26,808 nt of DNA, from positions 1-26,808 of the forward strand of contig JAFXRA010000012.1 in the NCBI GenBank assembly GCA_017526725.1. Direction: 5' to 3'. Position 1 is the first letter of the stretch; every line of letters begins with the position of its first letter. The notes under the pieces are model-generated. The model did not search any database, had not been told where the DNA came from, and worked only from the letters and a program-made list of their open reading frames with translations. Source of the DNA: Candidatus Rifleibacteriota bacterium (lineage in GTDB: Bacteria; Riflebacteria; Ozemobacteria; Ozemobacterales; Ozemobacteraceae). Both the position numbers and the translations under genes were made by a program. Positions 8,222-16,600 of this stretch are shown in pieces.

Positions 8222-8785
8222 ATGTATCACTGCACTTACTTAGTAAACAGACAGATGATCACTGACCCATCTCAGGTCAAAACGGCATTAAGTCAATATC
8301 TTTCAGCCGATGGCGAAAAGATGACCAATTTCTTCTATCGGCTGGAATGGTATAGAATAGGCATTTCAATTCCAATGGATGTCTATTCTGAAAAAATGCC
8401 TGTTCTGCAACTAAGGCCAGAATGTCAGCTAACTCACTGCGAAAAGTTGGATGAACTACCTGAAAATACTAAAACAATTAAATTTAAGCTATTTGCGATA
8501 CCATACAAAACTGCTGCCAAAAACGAAGATTTAGATGAAGAATTCCTGAAATCATGGTTTGAAAAGCAGCTTAAAAACTCTGCTGAAATAGAAACAATTG
8601 AATATGGCCCAAATAACAGGTTATACTACAGAACAAAACCTGAAGATACAAATATTAAGCAGATTCAGTCATATACTATCCGCGGCAAGTTAAAATGTCT
8701 GGATGCGAAAAAGCTCGATTTAATAAGGCAAAAGCCTCTTGGCTGCTATGACAACCTTGGCTGCGGGCTACTGTTGCTGGAATAG
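8222..8785 (+). CDS. Stand-alone Cas6e (CasE/Cse3)-like RNA-binding protein, catalytic His replaced by Lys
   Basis: 187 residues; E. coli CasE has 199. By eye it aligns end to end with CasE: start M-Y, then D-x-x-Q-x-K-x-x-L at 15-23 where CasE has D-L-Y-Q-L-H, F-F-Y-R-L-E at 37-42, S-E-K-M-P-V at 56-61, K-F-K-L-F-A-I-P-Y-K-T at 87-97 (CasE Y-F-R-L-R-A-N-P-I-K-T), W-F-E-K-Q-L at 112-117, and a C-terminal beta strand then L-G-C-G-L-L-L-L at 179-186 (CasE M-G-C-G-L-L-S-L). Residue 20, the catalytic His of E. coli CasE, is Lys. The Gly-rich loop G-I-G-x-x-K is also changed (P-L-G-x-x-D). No cas gene or CRISPR array is visible. It is the last gene of the operon and the function is unknown. The fold call rests on recall of the CasE sequence. 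Confidence 0.68.
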   Translation: MYHCTYLVNRQMITDPSQVKTALSQYLSADGEKMTNFFYRLEWYRIGISIPMDVYSEKMPVLQLRPECQLTHCEKLDELPENTKTIKFKLFAIPYKTAAKNEDLDEEFLKSWFEKQLKNSAEIETIEYGPNNRLYYRTKPEDTNIKQIQSYTIRGKLKCLDAKKLDLIRQKPLGCYDNLGCGLLLLE

Positions 8786-8791
8786 AAATAA

Positions 8792-8822
8792 AAAAAGCAG
8801 TTACATAATGTAACTGCTTTTT
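8792..8822. terminator. Bidirectional intrinsic terminator
   Basis: A perfect 13-bp inverted repeat, AAAAAGCAGTTAC and GTAACTGCTTTTT, encloses a 5-base loop. It has a T-run on each strand. It sits in the 46-base gap between the convergent Cas6e-like gene and the TPR gene and can end both transcripts. Confidence 0.92.
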
Positions 8823-8831
8823 ACATTTAAG

Positions 8832-9851
8832 TCAGTCGCCAAGCGGGGCTGCCGTAGTTGTCACTCCAACATCTTCATCTACCGAAGCACCAGCCTTCAT
8901 GGCAGGAACTAACTGAGCACTTGAGATTGGCATAGCAGGTGCTTCCTGCATGGGTTCAGATACTGTTGCTTTTTCTAACGATGTTTTCGACCCACTCTTC
9001 TTAGTATTTGACTTGGTCTGACTATTCCCTTTCAGCGTGTCACCACCTTTTGCTGCCGGTTCATTGAAGTTCTTTTTTGGTCTATATGATGCAGCAAAAG
9101 ATTCTAAATCATATTTATCTCCGGAAACGACAATCATTCCATCATCTCCGGCAGAAGCCGATTGTTGAACTTTACCTTTTGAAGATTTAGATTCTCCGTT
9201 ATTTGAACTGCCGTTCATTACTCTTGCCATATAATCATCAAAGGATTCTGTCATATTGTCGGCAGAATAGCCGCTGTTTAAAATATTTCTGGCCATTCTT
9301 CCCCAGGCAGAATTTGGGTCTACTCTCGCATATTCCCTCAAATACAAAACAGCCTGCTGCTTTTCGCCTATTGAATCAGCTATTGAAGCCATATTCCATA
9401 GAGATTCCAAATCACTTCTGTTTCTCTGGTATGTCAAAGTGTACCAGTATAAGGCTTCTTTATATTGACCAAGTGAGTAAGTTGTAACAGCAAGCTTTCT
9501 TGTTATTTTATCTGCTTTAGGATTTTCCTTATGATATCTCAATAAGGCAGGAATCATTTCAGGCGATTCACTGGCTTCTGAAATTCTGGGCTGTAATATT
9601 TCTTCTTTTTCAAATCCCTTGTGGGGCATTACTCCACTGGAACTTTTCTTTTTTGGCTTATCCAATCCCTTTGTAGCATAATACGCCTTAGCATCAGCAT
9701 TACTCTTTTTGACAGAATTAACAACGTCAATAGTCATATAAAGCGAAGTGTACCCCATATCTCTCATCATTAAATCTATAGGATAATCTTCTGCAGCCAA
9801 TGGAGCAGCACACAACAAAGCAATAGCAGCCTGAGTTATTATTTTTTTCAT
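8832..9851 (-). CDS. Secreted tetratricopeptide-repeat protein
   Basis: 339 residues from the ATG at 9851. That start is preceded by GGGAAG at the right distance and begins M-K-K-I-I, giving a signal peptide cut near A-A-E. Residues about 25-95 have no recognised fold. About 95-190 are helical with TPR features, including a clear Y-K-E-A-L-Y-W-Y unit and A-V-L-Y-L-R-E-Y-A-R-V-D-P-N-S. The last ~140 residues are low-complexity, rich in Ser, Lys, Gly and Ala, and likely disordered. It is probably a periplasmic scaffold or envelope protein; no enzymatic role can be seen. A TTG at 9863 would add four residues but would place the SD inside the gene. It is monocistronic and convergent with the preceding operon. 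Confidence 0.75.
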   Translation of the reverse strand: MKKIITQAAIALLCAAPLAAEDYPIDLMMRDMGYTSLYMTIDVVNSVKKSNADAKAYYATKGLDKPKKKSSSGVMPHKGFEKEEILQPRISEASESPEMIPALLRYHKENPKADKITRKLAVTTYSLGQYKEALYWYTLTYQRNRSDLESLWNMASIADSIGEKQQAVLYLREYARVDPNSAWGRMARNILNSGYSADNMTESFDDYMARVMNGSSNNGESKSSKGKVQQSASAGDDGMIVVSGDKYDLESFAASYRPKKNFNEPAAKGGDTLKGNSQTKSNTKKSGSKTSLEKATVSEPMQEAPAMPISSAQLVPAMKAGASVDEDVGVTTTAAPLGD

Positions 9852-9947
9852 ATTACTTCCCAAAAATGATTAAACTAACAAGTTCAAGTACCTTTCGGCA
9901 GAAGTTTGAATTTTTTCACCTATAATTTTTATTTTTTTTAGATATAA

Positions 9948-10008
9948 GATATAAGATTGAAGATAGAAGTTTCAAGAATTCTTATGTCTCCATCTTGAAT
10001 CTTATATC
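9948..10008. repeat. Imperfect inverted repeat of the GATATAA family
   Basis: The left arm GATATAAGATTGAAGAT (9948-9964) pairs with 9992-10008 over 17 positions with a single mismatch. The 27-base loop contains the palindrome AAGAATTCTT (9974-9983). A second GATATAA unit precedes it. It is related to the purine heptads at 2473 and 13458. Confidence 0.75.
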
Positions 10009-10037
10009 TCCATTTTTGGTCTTATTTCTTACAATAT

Positions 10038-10265
10038 ATGTCCGGCAGGACATTACATTAATAACCTAGTGTGTCGAAGACACCCTAGGGATAGAACTCT
10101 CTCTAAATACTCGTCCGATAGGACGATACATTAAGCCCCAAGGGCATCAGCGATGCCCTTGGTATGAAGTAGCGCCACTAGCGGGCGCTTTAGTTTTATA
10201 TATTATTTTCCGTGGGCAACGTTGTTGCCCATGGTTATTGAAGTAGCGTCCCTCCAGGGGACGCT
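10038..10265. repeat. Array of seven unlike hairpins at ~73-bp spacing
   Basis: Hairpins: H1 10038-10053 (ATGTCC/GGACAT), H2 10065-10089 (CCTAGTGTGTC/GACACCCTAGG), H3 10111-10126 (TCGTCC/GGACGA), H4 10138-10162 (CCAAGGGCATC/GATGCCCTTGG), H5 10171-10189 (AGCGCC/GGCGCT), H6 10210-10234 (CCGTGGGCAAC/GTTGCCCATGG), H7 10245-10265 (AGCGTCCC/GGGACGCT). H2, H4 and H6 are each 25 bases long with 11-position stems and 3-base loops, starting 73 and 72 bases apart. H1/H3 are 73 apart and H5/H7 74. Linkers are conserved (TACATTAA after H1 and H3; GAAGT before H5 and H7) while stems differ with both arms changed together. There is no identical repeat, so it is not CRISPR. Confidence 0.85.
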
Positions 10266-10268
10266 TTT

Positions 10269-10358
10269 AAAGCCTCTCTACGACTCGATAGCCATCCTGT
10301 CGCTTGCTTGCATAACGCCATCCTTGGCGGCAGTCCTCAAGGAGAGGCTTTAGGACAA
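10269..10358 (+). repeat. 78-bp dispersed repeat, copy 2, closed by a 10-bp stem
   Basis: Bases 10316-10358 are identical to 2703-2745, and 10280-10315 are a diverged match to 2668-2702. In this copy AAAGCCTCTC (10269-10278) pairs perfectly with GAGAGGCTTT (10342-10351), enclosing the inner CGCCA/TGGCG hairpin. It ends 24 bases before the -35 box of the M16 promoter. Confidence 0.85.
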
Positions 10359-10382
10359 GAAGAATGTCTAAAATAAAAATGC

Positions 10383-10411
10383 TAGACTATATTCTTAAGA
10401 GAACTTATAAT
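10383..10411 (+). promoter_or_regulatory. Promoter of the M16 peptidase operon
   Basis: TAGACT (10383-10388) and TATAAT (10406-10411) are separated by 17 bases, about 40 bases before the start codon. The -10 is a perfect consensus and the -35 matches TTGACA at four of six positions. Confidence 0.6.
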
Positions 10412-10452
10412 GTACACAAAAATCTACTTAAGGATACTATTAGGAGCGACAA

Positions 10453-11988
10453 ATGCAACTAAAAAAGTGTGTTTTTCTTTGTTTGTTACTATCTTTTGTA
10501 TGCTGTTTAACCAATGTACTGCACGCAGAAGAATTCGACTTTTCAGCACTAGAAAAGAAAGTCTTTGAAGCCACTCTAGACAATGGCTTAAAGCTGATAA
10601 TATTCCCAAATCATGACGCACCAGTAGTTTCAATGACTACCTGGGCAAATGTTGGCGGTTCAGACGACCCCAAAGGCTATTCTGGTCTAGCTCATATGTT
10701 TGAACATATGGCTTTTAAGGGTACAACAACTATTGGTGTAAAAGATTACGCCAAAGAAGTTCTTTGCATTGCAAAAGAAGATGTCTTAGACAAACAGATT
10801 AGAGAAGAACGCTCTAAAGGTCTTCTTGCCGACCAGAAAAAGCTGGAAAAACTTCAGAAAGACTTACAAAAAGCTATTGACGAATCTTACGCTCTCGTTA
10901 TTCCAAACGAATTCACAAACAGACTTCAGAGAGAAGGCGCTGTAGGCTTAAATGCTTTTACATCAGCCGACCAGACTGCTTATATCATGAGTATGCCTTC
11001 AAATAAGCTTGAACTTTGGATAGCTATGGAAGCTGAACGTTTCTTGCACCCAGTTTTAAGAGAAATGTACAAAGAACGCATGGTTATTCAGGAAGAACGC
11101 AGAATGAGAACAGAAAACACTCCTTCAGGCAGATTACATGAAGAATTTTTAGCTGCAGCCTACAAGGCTCACCCATATGGAACTCCAATAGTTGGTCATA
11201 TGTCTGATATCATCAACTATAACAGAGCTGAAGCTAAGAAATTTTTTGAAAAGTATTATTCTCCAAGCAATTTAACTATCGCTTTAGTTGGCGATGTAGA
11301 TCCACAAGAAGGCTTAGCTCTTGTAAAAAAATACTGGGACCGTATTCCCAGACGTGAAAAACCAACCAGATTGACAACAGTAGAACCAGAACAGAAAGCT
11401 GAACGCAGAATAAAAATCGAAGAAAAAACTCAGCCAAGTATGATGATGGGCTGGCACGTTACAGAATCAATTCATCCAGATATGCAGGCAATCATTGCTA
11501 TGATGAGCATTCTTGGTCAGGGAAGAACTTCCAGACTTTATAAGAGAATGGTTTTAAAAGAACAGGTTGCTGTTTCTACAGGTGCTTTTTCTGGTTATCC
11601 TGGTGGAAAATACCCAACCTTAGCCGTAGTTTATTCATATCCGGCTCAGGGCAAAACCAATGCCGAATGTGAAAAGATTATAGACGAAGAAATTGAAAAG
11701 CTTCAAAATACTCTAGTAACCAAGGAAGAACTGGATAAAGTTAAATCCAGAGCCAGTATTGGTTTTATTAGAGACTTAAGAGATAATCTTGAATTTGCTA
11801 TGAAATTAGCAAGTTATCAACAGCTTTACGGTAACTGGAGAGAAGTTTTTAAAGAAGTTAAGAAAATAAATGCTGTAACTCCTGAAGACATTCAGAGAGT
11901 TGCCAAGAAATATTTCAAGAAAACTAACAGAACAGTTGCAACTATAGAAACAATTAAAGAAAAAGAAACTAAGGAGGCTTCAAAATGA
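10453..11988 (+). CDS. M16 family zinc peptidase, catalytic subunit (secreted)
   Basis: 511 residues. A signal peptide covers 1-25 (ends H-A-E). The inverted zinc motif H81-M-F-E84-H85 is intact and the distal Glu ligand is likely Glu193 in M-E-A-E-R-F. An unusually long, charged, helical insert (about 97-150) lies between the motif and the rest of the first domain. The second M16 half, with S-R-L-Y-K-R, is at about 355-500. M16B enzymes of this kind degrade peptides in the periplasm, usually as a complex with a non-catalytic partner, which is the next gene here. The start has AGGAG 6 bases upstream. The stop overlaps the next start by 4 bases (ATGA), implying translational coupling. Confidence 0.9.
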   Translation: MQLKKCVFLCLLLSFVCCLTNVLHAEEFDFSALEKKVFEATLDNGLKLIIFPNHDAPVVSMTTWANVGGSDDPKGYSGLAHMFEHMAFKGTTTIGVKDYAKEVLCIAKEDVLDKQIREERSKGLLADQKKLEKLQKDLQKAIDESYALVIPNEFTNRLQREGAVGLNAFTSADQTAYIMSMPSNKLELWIAMEAERFLHPVLREMYKERMVIQEERRMRTENTPSGRLHEEFLAAAYKAHPYGTPIVGHMSDIINYNRAEAKKFFEKYYSPSNLTIALVGDVDPQEGLALVKKYWDRIPRREKPTRLTTVEPEQKAERRIKIEEKTQPSMMMGWHVTESIHPDMQAIIAMMSILGQGRTSRLYKRMVLKEQVAVSTGAFSGYPGGKYPTLAVVYSYPAQGKTNAECEKIIDEEIEKLQNTLVTKEELDKVKSRASIGFIRDLRDNLEFAMKLASYQQLYGNWREVFKEVKKINAVTPEDIQRVAKKYFKKTNRTVATIETIKEKETKEASK

Positions 11989-13460
11989 GAAAACTTTTAA
12001 ATAAACTTTTTATCAGCTCTTTGATTGCTCTTTCTCTCTTTAACACCTCCTCTGTTAAGGCAGAAGAACCAGTAGAATTCAGCTTTGATTCAATCAAATT
12101 CCCTCCACTTCACGATGTAGCTATTCCAGATGTTAATAAAGTAACTTTAAACAATGGAATGCGTATATATTTACTGGAAGACCATTCTTTGCCACTGTTA
12201 GACGTTTTTGTAAGAGTGAACATCGGCTCATACCTTGAACCCAAGAATCAGATTGGTCTTGGTGACATCGTTGGCGATTTATTAAGAGAAGGCGGAACTG
12301 AAAAATGGTCTCCTGATGAATTAGACGAAATGTTAGAAGGTCTTGGTGCCTCTGTTGAAACTTCTGGCGATGTCACTTTCCACAGTTTAAGCTTAAATAT
12401 GCTTAGCAGTCAGAAAGACTTAGCAGTAGAACTTATGGACCAGATTCTTCGCCATCCACGCTTTGACGAAGGCCGTTTTGAACAGGCCATGATTGGTTAT
12501 AAATCTGGAATAGCCAGAAGAAATGATAATCCTTCTTCTGTAGCCAGCAGAGAATTCCGAAAAATGATTTATGGCAAAGATTCAGTTTTCGCTGCCCAGA
12601 CAGAATACTCTGACTTAGCCAATATAAAAAGAGAAGATTTGATAAATTTCCATAAGAGATACTACAAACCAGAATTTGTAATGATGTCTGTTTGCGGTGA
12701 TTTCAAGATGGAAGAAATGGTTTCCTTGCTTAAAAAACATTTTGAAAAATGGGAAAAAGGCAACGAAACTTTGCCGCCAATTCCTGAAGTTAAATATGAT
12801 TTTGACCAGCGTGTCGGATATGTTGAAATTAAAGACGCTAAGCAAGCCAATATATTCTTAGGACATATCGGTGGTTTATCTTATGATAAAGATGTTCCAC
12901 AGAGAATAGTCATGAATAATATTCTCGGTGCCGGAGGCTTTAGCAGCAGATATTTCAATATCATACGTTCAAAAGCAGGTCTCTGCTATTCAGTCTACGG
13001 TGTTTATGATTCTAACTATACTTATCCTGGAATGTTCATTAATTTCACAGGAACAAATTGTAGTTCTGCAATCAAAGCTACAAAAATGATAAAAGATGTT
13101 ATCAAAAAGTTCCAGACCGAAGGCGTAAGCGAAGAAGAGCTAAACAGCGGCAAACAGCCATATCTGAACAAATTTGTTTTCAACTTTGACAGCAAAGAAA
13201 AGATTGTTAACAGAATGCTTACTTATGATTTGTTCGGACTTCCATATGATTTCTTGCAGAAGCAGAAAGAAGCTGTAGAAAAAACAACTGCTGAAGATGT
13301 CAAAGCTGTGGCCAATAAGTATTTGAAGCCAGACAAAATGAGAATTATCATTTGCGGCGACAAGGAACTCTTTGACGAACCTCTTGAAAGTCTCGATAAC
13401 GGTAAGGTTGAGCAGATTGATATCACGATTCCAGAACCAACAGATAGAGAAAAGAAATAA
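11985..13460 (+). CDS. M16 family partner subunit lacking the zinc site (secreted)
   Basis: 491 residues with a signal peptide (1-26, ends V-K-A-E). It has the M16 two-half fold, but the H-x-x-E-H motif is replaced: aligned with G-L-A-H-M-F-E-H of the neighbour it reads G-L-G-D94-I-V-G97-D98, so no zinc can bind there. It keeps the substrate-binding signature S-R-Y-F-N-I-I-R...G-L-C-Y-S-V-Y of the non-catalytic subunit in the second half (about 320-345). Pairs of one active and one R/Y-motif subunit form the heterodimeric M16B peptidases, as in mitochondrial processing peptidase. A strong AAGGAGG precedes the start, inside the end of the upstream gene. The alpha-2-macroglobulin gene follows after 168 bases. 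Confidence 0.9.
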   Translation: MRKLLNKLFISSLIALSLFNTSSVKAEEPVEFSFDSIKFPPLHDVAIPDVNKVTLNNGMRIYLLEDHSLPLLDVFVRVNIGSYLEPKNQIGLGDIVGDLLREGGTEKWSPDELDEMLEGLGASVETSGDVTFHSLSLNMLSSQKDLAVELMDQILRHPRFDEGRFEQAMIGYKSGIARRNDNPSSVASREFRKMIYGKDSVFAAQTEYSDLANIKREDLINFHKRYYKPEFVMMSVCGDFKMEEMVSLLKKHFEKWEKGNETLPPIPEVKYDFDQRVGYVEIKDAKQANIFLGHIGGLSYDKDVPQRIVMNNILGAGGFSSRYFNIIRSKAGLCYSVYGVYDSNYTYPGMFINFTGTNCSSAIKATKMIKDVIKKFQTEGVSEEELNSGKQPYLNKFVFNFDSKEKIVNRMLTYDLFGLPYDFLQKQKEAVEKTTAEDVKAVANKYLKPDKMRIIICGDKELFDEPLESLDNGKVEQIDITIPEPTDREKK

Positions 13461-13564
13461 GAGATGAGAGATAAGAGGTTTGTTTAGTAAACTAACGAAT
13501 TATTACTAATATTCGATAGCTTGAGTGCTAAAACAATTCCCTTATCTCTACTCTCTAATCTCTT
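13458..13564. repeat. Imperfect inverted repeat of the GAGATAA family
   Basis: The left arm begins at the M16 stop (AAGAGATGAGAGATAAGAGG, then TTTGTTTAGT) and the right arm, read in reverse, is an alignable version with a few inserted bases (AAGAGATTAGAGAGTAGAGA, then TAAGGG and TTGTTTTAG). The left arm shares its tail with the repeat at 2494-2515. It fills most of the gap before the alpha-2-macroglobulin gene and could act as an RNA hairpin that separates the two genes' expression. Confidence 0.6.
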
Positions 13565-13628
13565 GGCTCTTAAACAGTTTTTGCTTAAAAAGCTTAATCC
13601 AGCTGAAATCTTTATCAAGGATGACAAT

Positions 13629-16600
13629 ATGAAAATTAATAAATTTATACTGGCGGTGCTGATTATGGCTATGATCCCATTTAATTTGTCTGCTCAAAGC
13701 TACGAAGATATGTGGAAAAAGGTACAGGAAGCTGATAACAAAGGACTTCCTCAGACTGCTTTAAAAGAAATTGAGCCTATTTATGAAAAAGCCATTAAAG
13801 AAAAGGATCATGCTCAGGCTATTAGAGCTGTTTGTAAAAAGATTATAACCGAAGGCACAATTCAAGGAAATTCCCCTGAAGAAAAAATAATTCGCTTTGA
13901 AAAAGCTGTAGAAAGTGCTGATGCAACTATACAGCCAATGCTGAAAGTTGTTCTCGCTAAGTGGTATTTCCATTACTATAACAGAAACCGCTATAAATTT
14001 ATGAGGCGTTCTACAACCTCTGCTGACACCGATTTAAAAGATTTCAAAACCTGGGATTTGCCAAAGCTTTTCGGTCATATCGGAAAATTATATGACTCTG
14101 TGTTAGAAAATGAAGAAGAACTTTCAAAGATTCCTATAAGCAAATTTGACGGCTTTTTGCAGTCAGGGAATCAACCAACAGATTTAAGAAGCAACCTTTT
14201 TGAATTCTTTGTTTATGAAGCTTTAGGTTTTTATGGCGACAACAATCAAAGCACTATTAAGCCTCAGGTAGCATTTGAAATCGATGCTGATTCCAATGTT
14301 TTTGGCTCAGTTGATGAATTCATCAACTGGAAACCCGAAACTCTTGATTCTGATTCCTGCAACTTCAAAGCTTTGAAACTCTATCAAAGACTTCTAACTC
14401 TAAATAAAGCAACAAACAATGAAAATGCTCTTGTTTACAATGACATAGAAAGATTGAACTGGGCAAAAAAAGTTGCATTGGGTCCAGATAAAAATGATAG
14501 ATATATCGAAGCGATGAAAAGAATCGTTCACGAATATCCCAACAACGAATACACTGCTACAGCAATGTATTATGTTGCTAATAATTACTCTGAACAGGGC
14601 GAATTTGTAAAAGCTGTTGATTATGCTGAAAAAGCTTATGAAAAGTTTCCAAAGAGTACAGGCGGTAAAAAGGCTTTCAATCTGATTTCATCAATTAAAG
14701 CCCCGAGTATTAATTACCGCACAGAAAAAATACTAACTTCAAATACAAGCAAAATTAAAATTGCTTTTAAAAATCTGAAACATGCCTATTTCAGAATTAT
14801 AAAACGTTCTGAAAGTGATATTCTCAGCAATGATTCAACTAGTGGTGATTCTTATACCAGAGGTGAAGTTTTCCAATTACTTTCTCAAGCCCCTACTCAT
14901 GCCTTTGATGTTGAATTAGACCCGGAATCAGACTATAAATTTCATGATAAACTTGTTGATTTGCCAAAATTAGAAAAGGGCTTTTATTGGTTGATCGCTT
15001 CTGCCAGAGAAAGCTTTTCTCAAGAAGATAATGCTATTAATATTACAGCATTACAAATAAGCGACTTAGCCTTAATAGCAAGAAATGCTCTTAAAAACGG
15101 AAAAAATCAGGCATTCGTTCTTGACTCTGTATCAGGAAAACCCTTAGAAGGTGCTGAATTAAAGGTTTATTATTACAATTACCATGGAAGAAAGCTCACT
15201 CAGGTAACTTCAGCTACCTCCAACAAGTCAGGTTCTATGGAATTTTCTGTAAATAAGAATGACCGTCTTATGCTTTTCTGCAAATACAAAGACGATATGA
15301 TGTACAAAGACGTAAGTTGGTATTCATATTATAATGACAACGATAAGTCAACACGTCAAAATCTCTATTTCTTTACCGACAGAAGCATTTACAGACCTGG
15401 TCAGACTGTTTACTTTAAAGCTATTGCAATAAAATATAATCAGGAAACAAACGAATATACTGTAATCAAAAACAAGAACCTTGAAATCACTTTATCAGAC
15501 CCCAATAACCAGAAAGTAAACTCATTGAACCTTGTTACCAATGAATTTGGTTCGGTTACAGGAACATTCCTTACTCCAACAGACAGACTTCCAGGAACTT
15601 ACACTTTAAAATGCAGCAACATCTGGTCTACAACCTATTTAAAAGTTGAAGAATACAAGAGACCAAAATTCAAAGTAAATATAGACGTTCCACAAGAAGG
15701 TTATCAGCTTGGTCAGACTGTAAAATTGAAAGGTCAGGCTCTTGCTTATACTGGAGCAGCCATAGACAATGCTGAAGTTAAATTCAGAGTCAGAAGAATG
15801 GTCTCCTTCCCATATTGGTGCTGGTGGGCTCCTCGTATTGATAATTCTCAGGAAATAGCTCACGGAACCATTAAAACTAATGAAAATGGTGAATTCGAAA
15901 TTAGTTTTACAGCTAAACCAGACCGTTCTATTGATACAAAACTAGACCCGATTTTCAACTATTCTGTTTCTGCCGATATAACCGACAATACTGGTGAAAC
16001 CAGAAGCGGAGCCAGAACTGTCAGAATTGGCTATACTGCAATGGAATTAGCTGTTAGTGCTTCTGAAGAGCTTAATGCCGACGAAAGCCTTAAGATAGGT
16101 GTTGTAAGCAGCACTCATGATGGCGAACCAATTAAAGCAGATGGTAAAATCAGAATTTATAAACTTATTCAGCCTAAAACCCCGGAACGTCATTCCTATG
16201 GCCTTACTGAAGTCACAGACGACAGAATCGCCATTAGAAACATGAAAGAAGGGGAAGTAGTATTTGAAGAAAGATTTGCTACTGACGATGAAGGCGGTTA
16301 TTCAAAAGAAATCAAGCTTCCAGAAGGCCTATACAGAATTAAAGCAGATAGCGAAGACAGGTTTGGAAAAGAAGTAACAACTCAGCACGATATTACTGTT
16401 ATATCTCACTCTTCCAACAAGATGTCTGTAAAACTTCCTTTCTTCTATAAAACCCTATCAAATGACCTCAAGCCTGGTGATACTTTTAAAGCATTTTGGG
16501 CAACTGGTTACGACCAGGGTCCTGCTTATGTTGAAATTTGCCATAGAGAAAAAGTTTTGAAGTCTTTCTGGACAGACCCGGCAAATAACAAAGAATTCAT

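Larger units (their letters stand above)
9852..10452. other. Gene-free, structure-rich stretch upstream of the M16 operon
   Basis: Six hundred bases with no supportable gene on either strand. From left to right it contains an imperfect inverted repeat (9948-10008), an array of hairpins (10038-10265), a 78-bp dispersed repeat with a 10-bp closing stem (10269-10358), and the M16 operon promoter (10383-10411). Bases 9852-9940 hold no clear element. Confidence 0.7.

Noticed and set aside
8222..8785. Part of a type I-E CRISPR-Cas locus
   Set aside because: No other cas gene and no repeat-spacer array is present within the window, and the neighbours are unrelated membrane genes.
10038..10265. CRISPR array
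   Set aside because: Spacing is regular, but no direct repeat is identical between units; the conserved parts are short linkers and the hairpin stems all differ.
13521..13628. Longer N-terminus for the alpha-2-macroglobulin from a TTG
   Set aside because: These codons come from an inverted repeat and would bury the signal peptide; the ATG at 13629 has an SD and a normal signal sequence.
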